From the NCBI GenBank assembly GCA_016714005.1, contig JADJOA010000014.1, positions 496,001-560,000 on the forward strand: 64,000 bases of DNA, in the 5' to 3' direction. The position numbers and the translations under genes are program-made. The notes under the pieces were generated by a model. That model was not told the origin of the DNA, did no database searches, and worked only from the letters and a program-made list of their open reading frames with translations. Shown here one piece after another: positions 44,353 through 54,186 of this stretch (position 1 is its first letter; each line of letters begins with the position of its first letter). Source of the stretch: Bacteroidota bacterium. GTDB lineage: Bacteria > Bacteroidota > Bacteroidia > AKYH767-A > OLB10.

Positions 44353-44843
44353 AATCTTTTTTCTATTAGTGCTGTTAATTTTTGAAGTTGCTCAGCATCT
44401 TCTTCACTAAAATCGTTTAGCTTATCACTGTCAATATCCAATACCATTACCACCTCATGGTTTTTTCTGACAGGCAAAACAATTTCCGATTTTGAAAGCG
44501 CACTGCATGCAATATGCCCGGGAAATTTTTCTACATCTTCTACAACAATAATTTTATTGTCAGCCCATGCCTTACCGCATACACCTTTATTAAATGTAAT
44601 TCTTGTGCAGGCAACTGGTCCCTGAAATGGACCTAAAACAAGTTCATCTTTTCCCGAGTCATTTTTTACTAAGTAAAATCCAATCCAAAAAAACCCAAAC
44701 GTTTCTTTTAAAGCCGCAACAAAATTGGCGAGGTTGGCTGTTAAATCTTTTTCGTTGCCGAGCAAAGCATCTAACTGTGGCAACAACAACCCGTACTTTT
44801 GCATGCGTGTTGCATCATTTTTAATTAAAATATTTTCAGCCAT
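44349..44843 (-). CDS. msrC: Free methionine-(R)-sulfoxide reductase (GAF domain)
   Basis: This fRMsr-type enzyme reduces free Met-(R)-sulfoxide in the cytoplasm using cysteines in a GAF fold. The 164-residue protein is intact and contains the three conserved cysteines in their usual context: GPVACTRI, GVCGKAWAD and HIACSALSKSEIVLPV. Further family residues are seen in FWIGFYLV, LGPFQGP and VVMVLDIDSDKLNDF. The stop overlaps the GTG start of the Ig-like lipoprotein, indicating translational coupling. Confidence 0.93.
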   Translation of the reverse strand: MAENILIKNDATRMQKYGLLLPQLDALLGNEKDLTANLANFVAALKETFGFFWIGFYLVKNDSGKDELVLGPFQGPVACTRITFNKGVCGKAWADNKIIVVEDVEKFPGHIACSALSKSEIVLPVRKNHEVVMVLDIDSDKLNDFSEEDAEQLQKLTALIEKRL

Positions 44844-44993
44844 AGAAGACGTGCAAACTTAGCAATGTTGACTTAATAAAATTGAAATGTGGTTTGGAAT
44901 AACTCATATAACTTTACTCCTTTAGGGGCCAGGGGTAAAAACAATTTAGTATAGTTTTCAATTTAATTTTATTGCTCAACCGAATGCAACCAA

Positions 44994-45681
44994 CTACTTA
45001 TGGGCAAATGCCAGCGCTGCCACGCATACTTTTGCACCGGGTATTTCATGCAACACATCTGCACATGCTGCAATGGTGGAGCCTGTGGTAATAACATCAT
45101 CAACTAATAAAATATTTTTATAGTGTTTGTGCTTTTCATTCAAAACAAAAACTTCATTGGTGTTTTCAAATCGTTCGTAACGGTGTTTTTTTGTTTGTGT
45201 GGCTGTGGCTTTAATGCGGTTAAGCAAATCGGGCACCACTTCTTTTTTTAAAACTTCTGCAATGCCTTGTGCAATAATGGTACTCTGGTTAAAACCTCTA
45301 GAGCGTTCTTTAGATACATGCAGCGGCACCGGGACAATAACCTCGCAGTTATGGTACACATCAGCCTCTATTAATTTAGCAGCAAAAATTTTTCCTAGTG
45401 CAATGCCTACTTCTTTTTTGCCTTTATATTTCAATTGATGAATTAAGCGCTGCATTTTTTCGCCCTTATGAAAATAATACATGGCGGTGGCTGCTTCTAA
45501 AGTAACCTTACCCCAAAAACTTTTTGCAACAGGGTTGTTGGGAATTAAATGAAAACCTGTTTGCGGCAAATGCAACTGGCACAGCATGCAAATAACCGAT
45601 TCGTTTTAAAAGCGGTTTTTGACAGGCTGCACAATTATTTGGAAAAAATAACGACAGCATATCGGAAAAGTAGGAGGACAT
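44994..45681 (-). CDS. comF: ComF family phosphoribosyltransferase-like protein (one frameshift)
   Basis: ComF-type proteins carry an N-terminal zinc-finger-like Cys cluster and a type I PRTase domain, and are linked to DNA uptake and recombination. ATG 45681 gives SSYFSDMLSLFFPNNCAACQ. One base near 45608 joins it to NESVICMLCQLHLPQTGFH, restoring the paired CxxC motifs. The PRTase part has KGEKMQRLIHQLKYKGKKEV, VPVPLHVSKERSRGFNQST and the PRPP loop ILLVDDVITTGSTIAACADV. It is about 229 residues. Confidence 0.92.
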
Positions 45682-45795
45682 GGTATTTTAGCAGTCAAAT
45701 TTGTTCATCCAAATATATTCTACTTATTTAAAAGTCAGCCTTTTTGTTTTAACTTTCGATGGGCACTGAATGATAAATCATAATATACTACATCA

Positions 45796-47294
45796 ATGAA
45801 AAATGTATTCTTTACTTTTATTTTAATGTTAGATTTTGTTTTTGCACAGAAAATCAATTGTACTATTAGTAAGGATTATAATAACCCTGTTTTAGGGTCA
45901 TTTAATTGGTTTGAGAAAGATAGCAATTCCATTTCAACTTGGAGATTCAAAGAAGAAAAAGGTGAAGAGAGGTATATGATTGAAACATACAGTAGAGATT
46001 CATTAACTATGATTTCGCAAACACCAGTTCCGTTACCCGTATCCCGTCATCCAGATATAAAATACAAGTTTGAAAATTTAATTCATAAAAAAAATAAATA
46101 CCAGCTATTTTATTCGTGGTTCAGTTGGGGCGAAAGAAGAAAAAGACTCTGTTTAATTGATTTTGACGAGCGAGGCGCTATACTCAATCAGGCGGTATCT
46201 ATTGATTCATCTTACGGTAACAATGAACGAAAGGCAGGAGATTTTTCAGTTATTAATTTAGCTTCTAAAGACGAATATCTTTGTGTGCACACCCAAACTT
46301 TCTTTGATACGGTTAATGTTAATGTAAGCCGCTTTAGCTTGGAAGGGAAAAGAATAAAAACTCAAACCTTTTACATCGGACCAAGTTTTGGCGAACAATA
46401 CTATTCATTTATTGGAGAGGATGGAGTTTTGTATTATATTTTACGAGGGAAAAAGTCGGGAAAAAATAAAGAGTGGAAGATTAAAATGTTCTCTACTGAA
46501 AGTGATGAGCCTTTAGAAGTTTTATTACATCATCCGGAATTGAAGAAGCAAAAAATATCTCCGTTTTTTAAAGTTTTAAAAAATGAAAACGGAAATATTT
46601 GAATTTAATTACTACTTACTCAATTTATAATGATGTTTATTCTCCTGATGGAATTTATTGGATAAAGTTTGATCAAATTAATAAAAAGATATTGTCAGAA
46701 AATTTTATTCCATTCTATAATTTTGAAAAAAGGACTATGTATAACCCTTATTATAACAGGATGGCTGGGGGTGTAATGGTTGAACTAATGCTATTAGCAG
46801 AAAATAAAATCAAAGTTATTTTTGAAAGTAGGACACTTGAAAAAACAACTTATTATGGCTCTACGGTTTCTGAAACATATTTTATTAAAAACATTCAGGT
46901 TTTCACCCTTGATACTTCTGAAACAACCGGGTATTGTAAAATTATCAAAGATCAACAAGTGTCTCCTAAAAACGTTAAATATACTGGGTATGTAAGCTTA
47001 TTTAAGAACGATACTACTTCAATTATTTATAATGAACTGCCCTCTAATATAATTGTAAAGGACGATTATAAACTTAGAAAGTTAAGGAATGCAAGGGTTG
47101 ACGATACAAGTATTATTTTCACCAACGTTAATGACACAATGATTCTGAACAGAAATATACTTTTTGAAAAAGCCAATCCAGGGGAAGGTGACGCTATTTT
47201 ACCCGTAAAAAGCCTAAAAACAAAGCCTTGGGAGGTGTTTTTGTTACGGGAAATTGAGGGTAAGGAGTATCTATGCAAGTTTTATTATGAGTAA
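45796..47294 (+). CDS. Unknown secreted protein (one frameshift)
   Basis: The signal peptide is MKNVFFTFILMLDFVFAQK. The frame ends at 46602, but one base near 46600 joins NENGNI to LNLITTYSIYNDVYSPDG and the second half runs to 47294, giving about 499 residues. The whole is rich in Tyr, Asp, Asn and Lys with repeated strand-like segments, such as EYLCVHTQTFFDTVNVNVSR and VEVFLLREIEGKEYLCKFYY-like ends. This is compatible with a beta-propeller, but no family is recognised. No T9SS sorting domain is visible. AT content is higher than in the adjacent prs gene. Confidence 0.6.
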
Positions 47295-47395
47295 ACTCTT
47301 TATATACCATACTTGGTTTGATTTACCTCTAAAAAGTTCCTTTATTAGTAGGATTTTTGGAAAAAAACCTTAGGTTTGCGCTCCCAAAAAGCAAA

Positions 47396-48331
47396 ATGGC
47401 ACGCGAGGTAAAAATATTCTCAGGTTCGGCAACCAAATATTTAGCCGATAATATTTCATTGTGTTACGGCTTGCCCTTGGGCGAAGTAACCGTTTCGCGC
47501 TTTGCCGATGGGGAGTTTTCCCCTTCGTTTGATGAATCGGTACGTGGTTGTGATGTGTTTATTATTCAATCAACCTTTGCGCCTGCCGATAATTTGTTTG
47601 AATTGCTGTTGTTGATTGATGCTGCCAAGCGTGCATCGGTACATTACATTACTGCTGTTATACCTTACTTTGGTTTTGCCCGCAGCGATAGAAAAGATAA
47701 GCCAAGGGTTGCCATAGCATCAAAGTTGGTGGCAAACTTACTTACTGCCGCAGGCGTTACGCGTGTAATGACAATGGATTTACACGCTCCGCAAATCCAG
47801 GGATTTTTTGATGTTCCGGTTGATCACTTAGATGCTTCATCCATCTTTGTTCCTTACATAAAAAAATTAAACCTTCCCAACCTGCTTATTGCCGCACCCG
47901 ATATGGGTGGTGTGCACAGGGCAAGAGAGTACGCCAAATTCTTTAATGCCGAAATGGCTATCTGCGATAAGCACCGCAAGCGCGCCAACGAAATTGAAAG
48001 CATGCAAATTATTGGTGATGTTACCGGCAAGGATGTAATTTTAGTTGATGATATAGTTGATACTGCCGGCACACTTACCAAAGCTGCCGAATTACTAATG
48101 CAAAGAGGAGCCGCAAGTGTAAGAGCATTTTGTACACATGCGGTGCTATCAGGCCAGGCTTACGAAAGAGTAGAAAAATCAGCATTGACAGAATTAATAG
48201 TAACTGACTCTATTCCGCTAAAACGCAAAAGCGATAAAATAGTACAACTCTCATCTGCTGAATTATTTGCCCACGCCATCAGAAGAGTTTATGAATATAC
48301 ATCCATCAGCAACTTATTTGTAAAGGCTTAA
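47396..48331 (+). CDS. prs: Ribose-phosphate pyrophosphokinase
   Basis: PRPP synthetase makes phosphoribosyl pyrophosphate from ribose-5-phosphate and ATP for nucleotide, His and Trp synthesis. ATG 47396 (MAREVKIFSGSATKYLADNI) is preferred over an in-frame start 13 codons upstream because it matches the family N-terminus. Motifs are VSRFADGEFSPSFDESVRG, the Mg/ATP-binding MTMDLHAPQIQGFFDVPVDH, DMGGVHRAREYAKFF and the PRPP-binding loop VILVDDIVDTAGTLTKA. At 311 residues it is intact and of normal length. rplY and pth follow, an order common in Bacteroidota. Confidence 0.97.
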   Translation: MAREVKIFSGSATKYLADNISLCYGLPLGEVTVSRFADGEFSPSFDESVRGCDVFIIQSTFAPADNLFELLLLIDAAKRASVHYITAVIPYFGFARSDRKDKPRVAIASKLVANLLTAAGVTRVMTMDLHAPQIQGFFDVPVDHLDASSIFVPYIKKLNLPNLLIAAPDMGGVHRAREYAKFFNAEMAICDKHRKRANEIESMQIIGDVTGKDVILVDDIVDTAGTLTKAAELLMQRGAASVRAFCTHAVLSGQAYERVEKSALTELIVTDSIPLKRKSDKIVQLSSAELFAHAIRRVYEYTSISNLFVKA

Positions 48332-48438
48332 GGAAGAAGTACCAATTACAATGTATAAAGTACAATGATCCACTACAAAACTCCGAACTGTTAACCCCCA
48401 CTCAGAACTATTCACAATTCACTAAATAAATAAACAAA

Positions 48439-49077
48439 ATGAAGTCACTTTCAATTAAAGGTACCAAAAGAGTAGGTTTCTCAAACCTTGAACTAAAAAC
48501 TGAGAACCGATGGCAATGTACCATGCGTAATGTATGGACATAAACAAGAGAACGTACATTTCTACGCATCTGCATTAAGCCTTCGTAGTTTAGTTTACTC
48601 ACCCAATGTTTACACCGTAAGCGTTGATGTTGATGGCAAAAATTACAATGCAGTAATGAAAGAAATTCAGTTTCATCCTGTAAAAGACACTATTCAGCAC
48701 ATCGATTTTCAAATGATTTTTGATGACAAAGCTGTAACTATTGATGTGCCCGTAAAACTTACAGGTGCTGCCGAAGGTGTTAAAGCCGGTGGTAAGCTTA
48801 TACAAAAATTACGAAAGCTAAAAGTAAGCGCATTGCCTGCTAAACTACCCGATTATGTAGAGATAGATGTTACACCTTTACAAATTGGTGGTGCAGTAAA
48901 AATCGGTAACTTAAAAATGGATGGCGTTACGTTTATGGAATCGCCAAACAATATTATTGTTGCTGTTCGCTTAACGCGTAATGTGGTTGAAGAAGCACCT
49001 GCCGCTGCTGCTGCCGCTGCTGCTGACCTGCCGCTGCTGCCGCTCCTGCTGCAAAACCAGCCGACAAGAAAAAATAA
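48439..49077 (+). CDS. rplY: 50S ribosomal protein L25 (Ctc form), two frameshifts
   Basis: L25 binds 5S rRNA. This is the long Ctc/TL5-like form of about 213 residues. It starts at 48439 (MKSLSIKGTKRVGFSNLELK). One base near 48500 restores RTDGNVPCVMYGHKQENVHF. The C-terminal beta domain (FHPVKDTIQHIDFQMIFDD, VPVKLTGAAEGVKAGGKL, LPDYVEIDVTPLQIG) is intact. Near 49026 one base restores the Ala/Pro-rich tail ending PAAKPADKKK with stop at 49075, instead of the raw reading PLLPLLLQNQ. A terminator follows at 49099. Confidence 0.92.
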
Positions 49078-49098
49078 TTTTGTCTGTCAGAAATAAAA

Positions 49099-49137
49099 CA
49101 AGGCTGAATTCAATTGCGGATTCAGCCTTGCTTTTTT
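49099..49137 (+). terminator. Rho-independent terminator after rplY
   Basis: The 11-bp stem CAAGGCTGAAT / ATTCAGCCTTG (49099-49109 and 49120-49130), with a 10-nt loop, is followed by C and six Ts. It ends the prs-rplY transcript before pth. Confidence 0.9.
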
Positions 49138-49163
49138 AAAAAATTATCTGCTTTAATCAGTTT

Positions 49164-49726
49164 ATGAAATTTTTAATTGCCGGCTTAGGAAATATTGGTG
49201 ATGAGTATTTGAACACTCGTCATAATATTGGCTTTTGGTTTTAGATGAGTTGGCAAAACAGTTAGATGCAAAATTTAGTTCTGGCAGACTTGCCTCTGTT
49301 GCTGAAGCAAAACATAAAGGCAAAACACTGCTGCTTATAAAACCAACCACTTATATGAACCTGAGTGGCAAGGCAGTTAACTATTGGATGCAGGAAGAAA
49401 AAATTTCACTGCTGAATTTATTGGTAGTTACCGATGATTTGGCTTTACCATTTGGAACAATTCGTTTAAGAGCTAAAGGAAACGATGGCGGGCACAACGG
49501 ATTAAAAAATATTGCTGAGGTTTTAAATAGTAACCAATATGCACGCGCACGTTTTGGAATTGGGAACGATTTTTTAAAAGGCAAACAGGTTGATTATGTA
49601 TTAAGCGACTGGACAGATGAAGAAACTAGGATTTTGCCTGAGAGAATTAATCAAACCTGCGAGCTCATTAAGAGTTTTGCTGCAATTGGCATCAATTTTA
49701 CTATGAGTAACTTCAACAATAAATAA
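49164..49726 (+). CDS. pth: Peptidyl-tRNA hydrolase (one frameshift)
   Basis: Pth releases peptides from peptidyl-tRNA that drops off ribosomes and is essential. It starts at 49164 (MKFLIAGLGNIGDEYLNTRH) with catalytic His20 in NTRHNIGF. One base near 49240 joins GF to VLDELAKQLDAKF. The Asn and Asp of the active site are seen in LIKPTTYMNLSGKAV, VVTDDLALPFGTIRLRAKG and GNDGGHNGLKNIAEVL. It is about 187 residues, the normal size. Confidence 0.93.
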
Positions 49727-49821
49727 CAAAATCAATTGTTACCGAATGGTTAAACAATTCTCTAAAATCAAACACTCAAAAAAAAATATTTACTTTTATC
49801 GCACTTAAAACCAATATTACA

Positions 49822-50598
49822 ATGAAGAAATTTTTACTACTTATTGCCTCGGCAGTTTTTACAATTAATGTTAATGCACAAAACATTTTAGCGCAATACG
49901 ATTTTACAGGATATAACGGATTAGCTACGAGTGTTGCTCCAGGTTGGACTGTTACAAACAACGATTCTACTACCGGACCAACACTTACTTTTTACAGTAC
50001 TTCAGGTTTTTGCGGAGCAAGTTGCCCGGCATATAAATTTAATATTACAGGCGCTGCTGTTATATCACCAACTTTTGCCAATGCAACTCAGGTTCGTTTT
50101 TACATGAAAGGTAATGGGACTATCAAGCCCAATCCGTTTACTGTTTACAGCACAACCAATGGTACTACTTGGAACCCTGTTCAGGTTTATAATCCTGTAC
50201 CTTCTACTGCTGCAATTTATTATGTACCGCTAACTGCTGCTGATATCCAGGTTAAATTTGAATATGTAAAGGACTCATCTGGTTACAATGTTGGGTTAGA
50301 TGATATTGTTATTGCAGATGGACCATTAGCAACCTCAAATCTTGCAAGTAGCGATTTGGTAAGCATTAATCCTACCATTTCTAAAGGAATAATTTATGTT
50401 AACTCAAGCAGCATTGCATTAAACAATGTAGTTGTTTCGGTTTCTAACTTATTAGGTAAAGAATTGAAAAGAGCTAATTTTAAATCAGTTTCATCTTTAA
50501 CTCCAATTAATTTATCTGATTTACCCGATGGAATTTACATTGTAAAGCTAAAATCATCAACGGCAGAATTAACAAGGCGTATTATTTTAAGTAGATAA
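49822..50598 (+). CDS. Small secreted T9SS-sorted protein
   Basis: This 258-residue intact protein has a signal peptide (MKKFLLLIASAVFTINVNAQ). A ~150-residue jelly-roll-like domain follows (ILAQYDFTGYNGLATSVAPG, FKFEYVKDSSG-like strands, VGLDDIVIADG). The last about 75 residues form a type A sorting domain: VSINPTISKGIIYVNSS, VSVSNLLGKELKRANF, LSDLPDGIYIVKLKSS, ending TRRIILSR. It is exported by type IX secretion. The function of the passenger domain is unknown. A terminator follows. Confidence 0.85.
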   Translation: MKKFLLLIASAVFTINVNAQNILAQYDFTGYNGLATSVAPGWTVTNNDSTTGPTLTFYSTSGFCGASCPAYKFNITGAAVISPTFANATQVRFYMKGNGTIKPNPFTVYSTTNGTTWNPVQVYNPVPSTAAIYYVPLTAADIQVKFEYVKDSSGYNVGLDDIVIADGPLATSNLASSDLVSINPTISKGIIYVNSSSIALNNVVVSVSNLLGKELKRANFKSVSSLTPINLSDLPDGIYIVKLKSSTAELTRRIILSR

Positions 50599-50621
50599 TA
50601 AACAAACTTAACATACTTAAA

Positions 50622-50648
50622 ATGCCGCTTATTTAAAGCGGCATTTTT
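50622..50648 (+). terminator. Rho-independent terminator before leuS
   Basis: The stem ATGCCGCTT / AAGCGGCAT (50622-50630 and 50636-50644) has a 5-nt loop and is followed by a short T-tract. It lies 24 bp after the stop of the T9SS protein. Confidence 0.85.
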
Positions 50649-50748
50649 ATTTGTTATCATATTAAAAACTGTATCAGTTTGTTAATAAAACAAGGCTAAT
50701 TACAGAGCATAAACACATACATTCGCAACTCAATTTTTCAATCAATAA

Positions 50749-53700
50749 ATGGAATACAATTTTGGTGAGATAGAAAAAAAATGGCAGAGCCGATGGGCGG
50801 GGAAAGACAAATCATGGTCTGACAAAAAAACCTTTGCCGCAGATAATAATTCCTCTAAAGAAAAATATTATGTGCTCGATATGTTTCCATATCCCAGTGG
50901 TGCCGGGTTACATGTAGGGCATCCGCTGGGTTATATAGCAAGTGATATTGTTGCACGTTACAAACGCCACCAGGGATTTAATGTGTTGCACCCAATGGGT
51001 TACGATTCTTTTGGATTACCTGCAGAACAATATGCTATTCAAACAGGTCAACATCCTGCAGTTACCACCGAAAAAAATATTGCACGTTATCGCGAGCAGT
51101 TAGATAAAATTGGTTTCAGTTTCGACTGGGATAGGGAAGTGCGAACCTCCGACCCTGACTATTACAAATGGACGCAATGGATTTTTATCAAACTTTTTAA
51201 TTCGTGGTATAATCCAAAAATCAATAAAGCAGAATCAATTGATACGTTAATTCCACAGCTCAAAAATTTTTCTTCTTTATCTGAAAAAGAAAAGTCAGAC
51301 TTGTTGATGGAGTACCGTCTTGCCTACTTAAGCGAAGCATGGGTAAACTGGTGCCCGCAATTAGGAACAGTACTTGCAAACGAAGAAGTAAAAGATGGTG
51401 TAAGCGAACGCGGAGGTTATCCCGTAGAAAGAAAACTGATGCCGCAATGGAGCCTGCGCATTACGGCTTATGCCAACCGGTTATTAAATGACCTTGAAGG
51501 AATTGACTGGAGCGAATCCATTAAAGAAGCACAACGTAACTGGATTGGCAAGAGCGAAGGAACTTCACTTAAATTTAAATTGAAAGATGTTGATGAGTAT
51601 TTGGAAGTTTTCACCACTCGCCCCGATACCATCTTTGGAGTTTCATTTGTTACCCTTGCTCCCGAGCATGAGCTGATAGATAAAATTACGCCTCCATCGC
51701 ATAAGGATGCCGTTGCAAAATACGTTGACTATGCCAAAAACCGCAGCGAGCGCGAACGCATGGCTGATGTCAAAAAAATTACAGGACAGTTTACAGGTGC
51801 TTATGTAACACATCCGTTTACGCAAAAAGAAATTCCGGTTTGGATAGGCGAGTATGTGCTTGCCGGCTATGGCACAGGAGCGGTAATGGGCGTGCCTGCA
51901 CACGACTCACGCGATTTTGCTTTTGCAAAGCATTTTGATTTAGAAAGACCGGTAGTTATACTTCCAAATGTTGATTGGGATTTTGAAAACCAATCGTATG
52001 ATGACAAAGAAGGCAAGTGTGTGAACTCTGATTTTTTAAACGGACTGGAGGTAAAAGCAGCCATTAAAAAATGTATTGAAGAAATTGAAAAGAAAAACTT
52101 AGGAAAAGGAAAAACAAACTACCGCCTGCGCGATGCCATCTTTGGAAGGCAACGTTACTGGGGCGAACCTATCCCAGTTTATTATAAAGACGGTATTCCT
52201 CATACAATGGAGGAAAAGGATTTGCCATTGGTATTGCCCGAAGTAGATAAATATTTGCCAACCGAAACAGGAGAGCCACCATTGGCTCGCGCTGCTAACT
52301 GGACATATACGCCCCACCTAAATCCTCCCCGTGGGGGAGGACTTTCCCAGCCTGCTGATTCAAAAAATCCTGCATATCAAACAGCCGATAAACTTGTGTA
52401 TGGCGAAATAAAAAATCATGCTCGCGAAAAAAGAAAGAATCTCACAGAGGCAGAAGAAAAACTTTGGGAATATTTAAAAGATGAACAAACCGGTTACAAA
52501 ATAAGAAGGCAACATATCATTGATACGTTTATTGGTGACTTCGTTTGTCTTGAGAAAAAAGTGGTGATAGAAGTTGATGGTGGCTATCACCAGCAGCAAA
52601 AAGACGAAGATGCTGCCCGAACCATGATGATAAATCTGAAGGGCTTTAGTGTGATAAGATATACCAATGAAGAAGTTTTAAATGACCCTAAAAGCGTTCA
52701 GCAAAAAATTAAAGAAGAACTTGACAGCAAAATTTTAGCAGACAACAAAGTCCTCCCCCACGGGGAGGATTTAGGTGGGGCTAACTCAACCGCCATTGCA
52801 GATAGTGGTAGTGGTTACCCTCTAGAAACCACCACCATGCCCGGCTGGGCTGGCAGTAGCTGGTATTATTTGCGCTATATGGATGCGAATAATAAAAACG
52901 AATTTGTAAGCAAGGAAGCAGCAAACTATTGGAAAAATGTTGACCTGTATATTGGTGGCAGCGAACATGCAACCGGGCATTTATTGTACGTGCGCTTCTG
53001 GACAAAATTTTTACACGACCTTGGTTACATACCTGTAATTGAACCTGCAAAAAAATTAATTAATCAGGGGATGATTCAAGGGGTAGGGCTTAGAGCTAAA
53101 ATTAGCTCAAGGAAAATTGATGTTTTTGATGATACAAAAATCAGAGAAGGGAAAGGTGAAACGGCTGATGAAGATACTTTCTTTTATAGAGCATTATTGA
53201 AATCCGATAAAAAAGGATTTATTAAAAAATATGGGTCATGTCAAGTTCTACTTCCTCACAATTTTCCAGAATCAGGAATCACTAATGAAATAAAGGTACC
53301 TTATGATTTGGCAAAGTTTGCAGATGGCAAATACTACATTGATGATGAGGCTTTGGAGAAAATTCAAGAAAAGTATGCACACCTGAAAGACCTTATCATA
53401 GCAGATATTGATTTTTAGAAGCAAATCTTGATGCGGGTGTTTTTAATCAGATTAAAGGGGAATTAAAAACAGATAAAATTTATTTGACAGATGAAGTCGA
53501 AAAAATGTCCAAATCAAAATGGAACGTGGTTACACCTGATGACATCATAGAAAAACACGGTACTGACTGTCTTCGTCTCTACGAAATGTTTCTCGGTCCT
53601 TTAGAACAAAGCAAACCTTGGAACACTAACGGCATTAGCGGTGTTTCAAATTTTTTAAGAAAGTTCTGGAGATTGTTTCATCAGAATAATGTATTTACCA

Positions 53701-54182
53701 TTAGCACTGATGAGCCAACACGCGCTGAACGTAAATCACTACACAAAACCATAAAAAAAGTAACGGAAGATATTGACCGTTTTTCGTTTAATACATCCGT
53801 TAGTTCATTTATGATTTGTGTAAACGAACTTGCCGATTTAAAATGCAACAAGCGCAAAATTTTAGAGCCGCTTTGTATTTTAATTTCTCCTTATGCGCCT
53901 CACATCGCAGAAGAATTATGGAGCAAACTTGGTCATACCACAAGCATATCCACTGCACTATTCCCAAAAGTTAATGAGGAGTATTTAACCGAAGATTCGT
54001 TTGAATACCCTGTTTCGGTAAATGGCAAAACACGGTTTAAGATTAATTATTCACTCAATAAATCCAAAGAAGAAATAGAAAAAGAAGTAGTATTGCTTGA
54101 AGAATTACATAAGTATCTCAATGGCAGTGCGCCAAAGAAAATAATTGTGGTTCCTGGCAGAATAATAAACGTAGTAGTATAG
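50749..54182 (+). CDS. leuS: Leucyl-tRNA synthetase with in-frame DUF559 insertion
   Basis: LeuRS charges tRNA-Leu. It has MEYNFGEIEKKWQSRWAG, the class I HVGH motif at residues 55-58 (PYPSGAGLHVGHPLGYIAS), a CP1 editing domain with EVFTTRPDTIFGVSFVTLAP, EHATGHLLYVRFWTKFLHDL, KMSKS at about 53503 (EVEKMSKSKWNVVTPDD) and an anticodon domain. Two oddities stand out. Residues 521-677 are a 157-codon insertion carrying a DUF559 domain between ANWTY and YPLETTTMPGWAG, listed separately. The segment between MIQG and KMSKS (53085-53490) is also unlike the usual Bacteroidota sequence. One frameshift in the T5 run at 53413-53417 is repaired by one T (DFLEANLDAG). scpB starts 4 bp later. Confidence 0.95.
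52311..52345 (+). repeat. Left arm of the 35-bp inverted repeat in leuS
   Basis: It begins GCCCCACCTAAATC, contains the hairpin CCTCCCCGTGGGGGAGG and ends ACTTT. It is the exact reverse complement of 52747-52781. Translated in the leuS frame it reads PHLNPPRGGGLS. Confidence 0.95.
52747..52781 (-). repeat. Right arm of the 35-bp inverted repeat in leuS
   Basis: It begins AAAGTCCTCCCCCACGGGGA and ends TTTAGGTGGGGC, the exact reverse complement of the left arm. In the leuS frame it reads KVLPHGEDLGGA. Confidence 0.95.
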
Positions 54183-54186
54183 TATC

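Larger units (their letters stand above)
52311..52781 (+). mobile_element. 471-bp inverted-repeat element with DUF559 domain, in frame in leuS
   Basis: The two ends, 52311-52345 and 52747-52781, are perfect 35-bp inverted repeats. Each arm also contains its own hairpin CCTCCCCGTGGGGGAGG. Length 471 bp is exactly 157 codons, and both arms and interior are open in the leuS frame. The interior encodes a DUF559 domain (AREKRKNLTEAEEKLWEYLK, GYKIRRQHIIDTFIGDFV, VVIEVDGGYH, FSVIRYTNEEVLNDP), a Vsr/PD-(D/E)XK-type nuclease family, with Asp and Glu-Val-Asp in the expected active-site positions. No in-frame ATG precedes the domain. No clear target-site duplication is seen. Mobility is inferred from structure. 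Confidence 0.8.

Noticed and set aside
45796..47294. T9SS substrate
   Set aside because: It has a signal peptide but the C-terminus lacks the sorting-domain pattern.
52311..52781. Intein in LeuRS
   Set aside because: No Hint-domain blocks, no Cys/Ser at the N-terminal junction, and the segment is only 157 codons with inverted repeats at the ends. An Asn-Ser pair after the right arm looks intein-like but is not supported otherwise.
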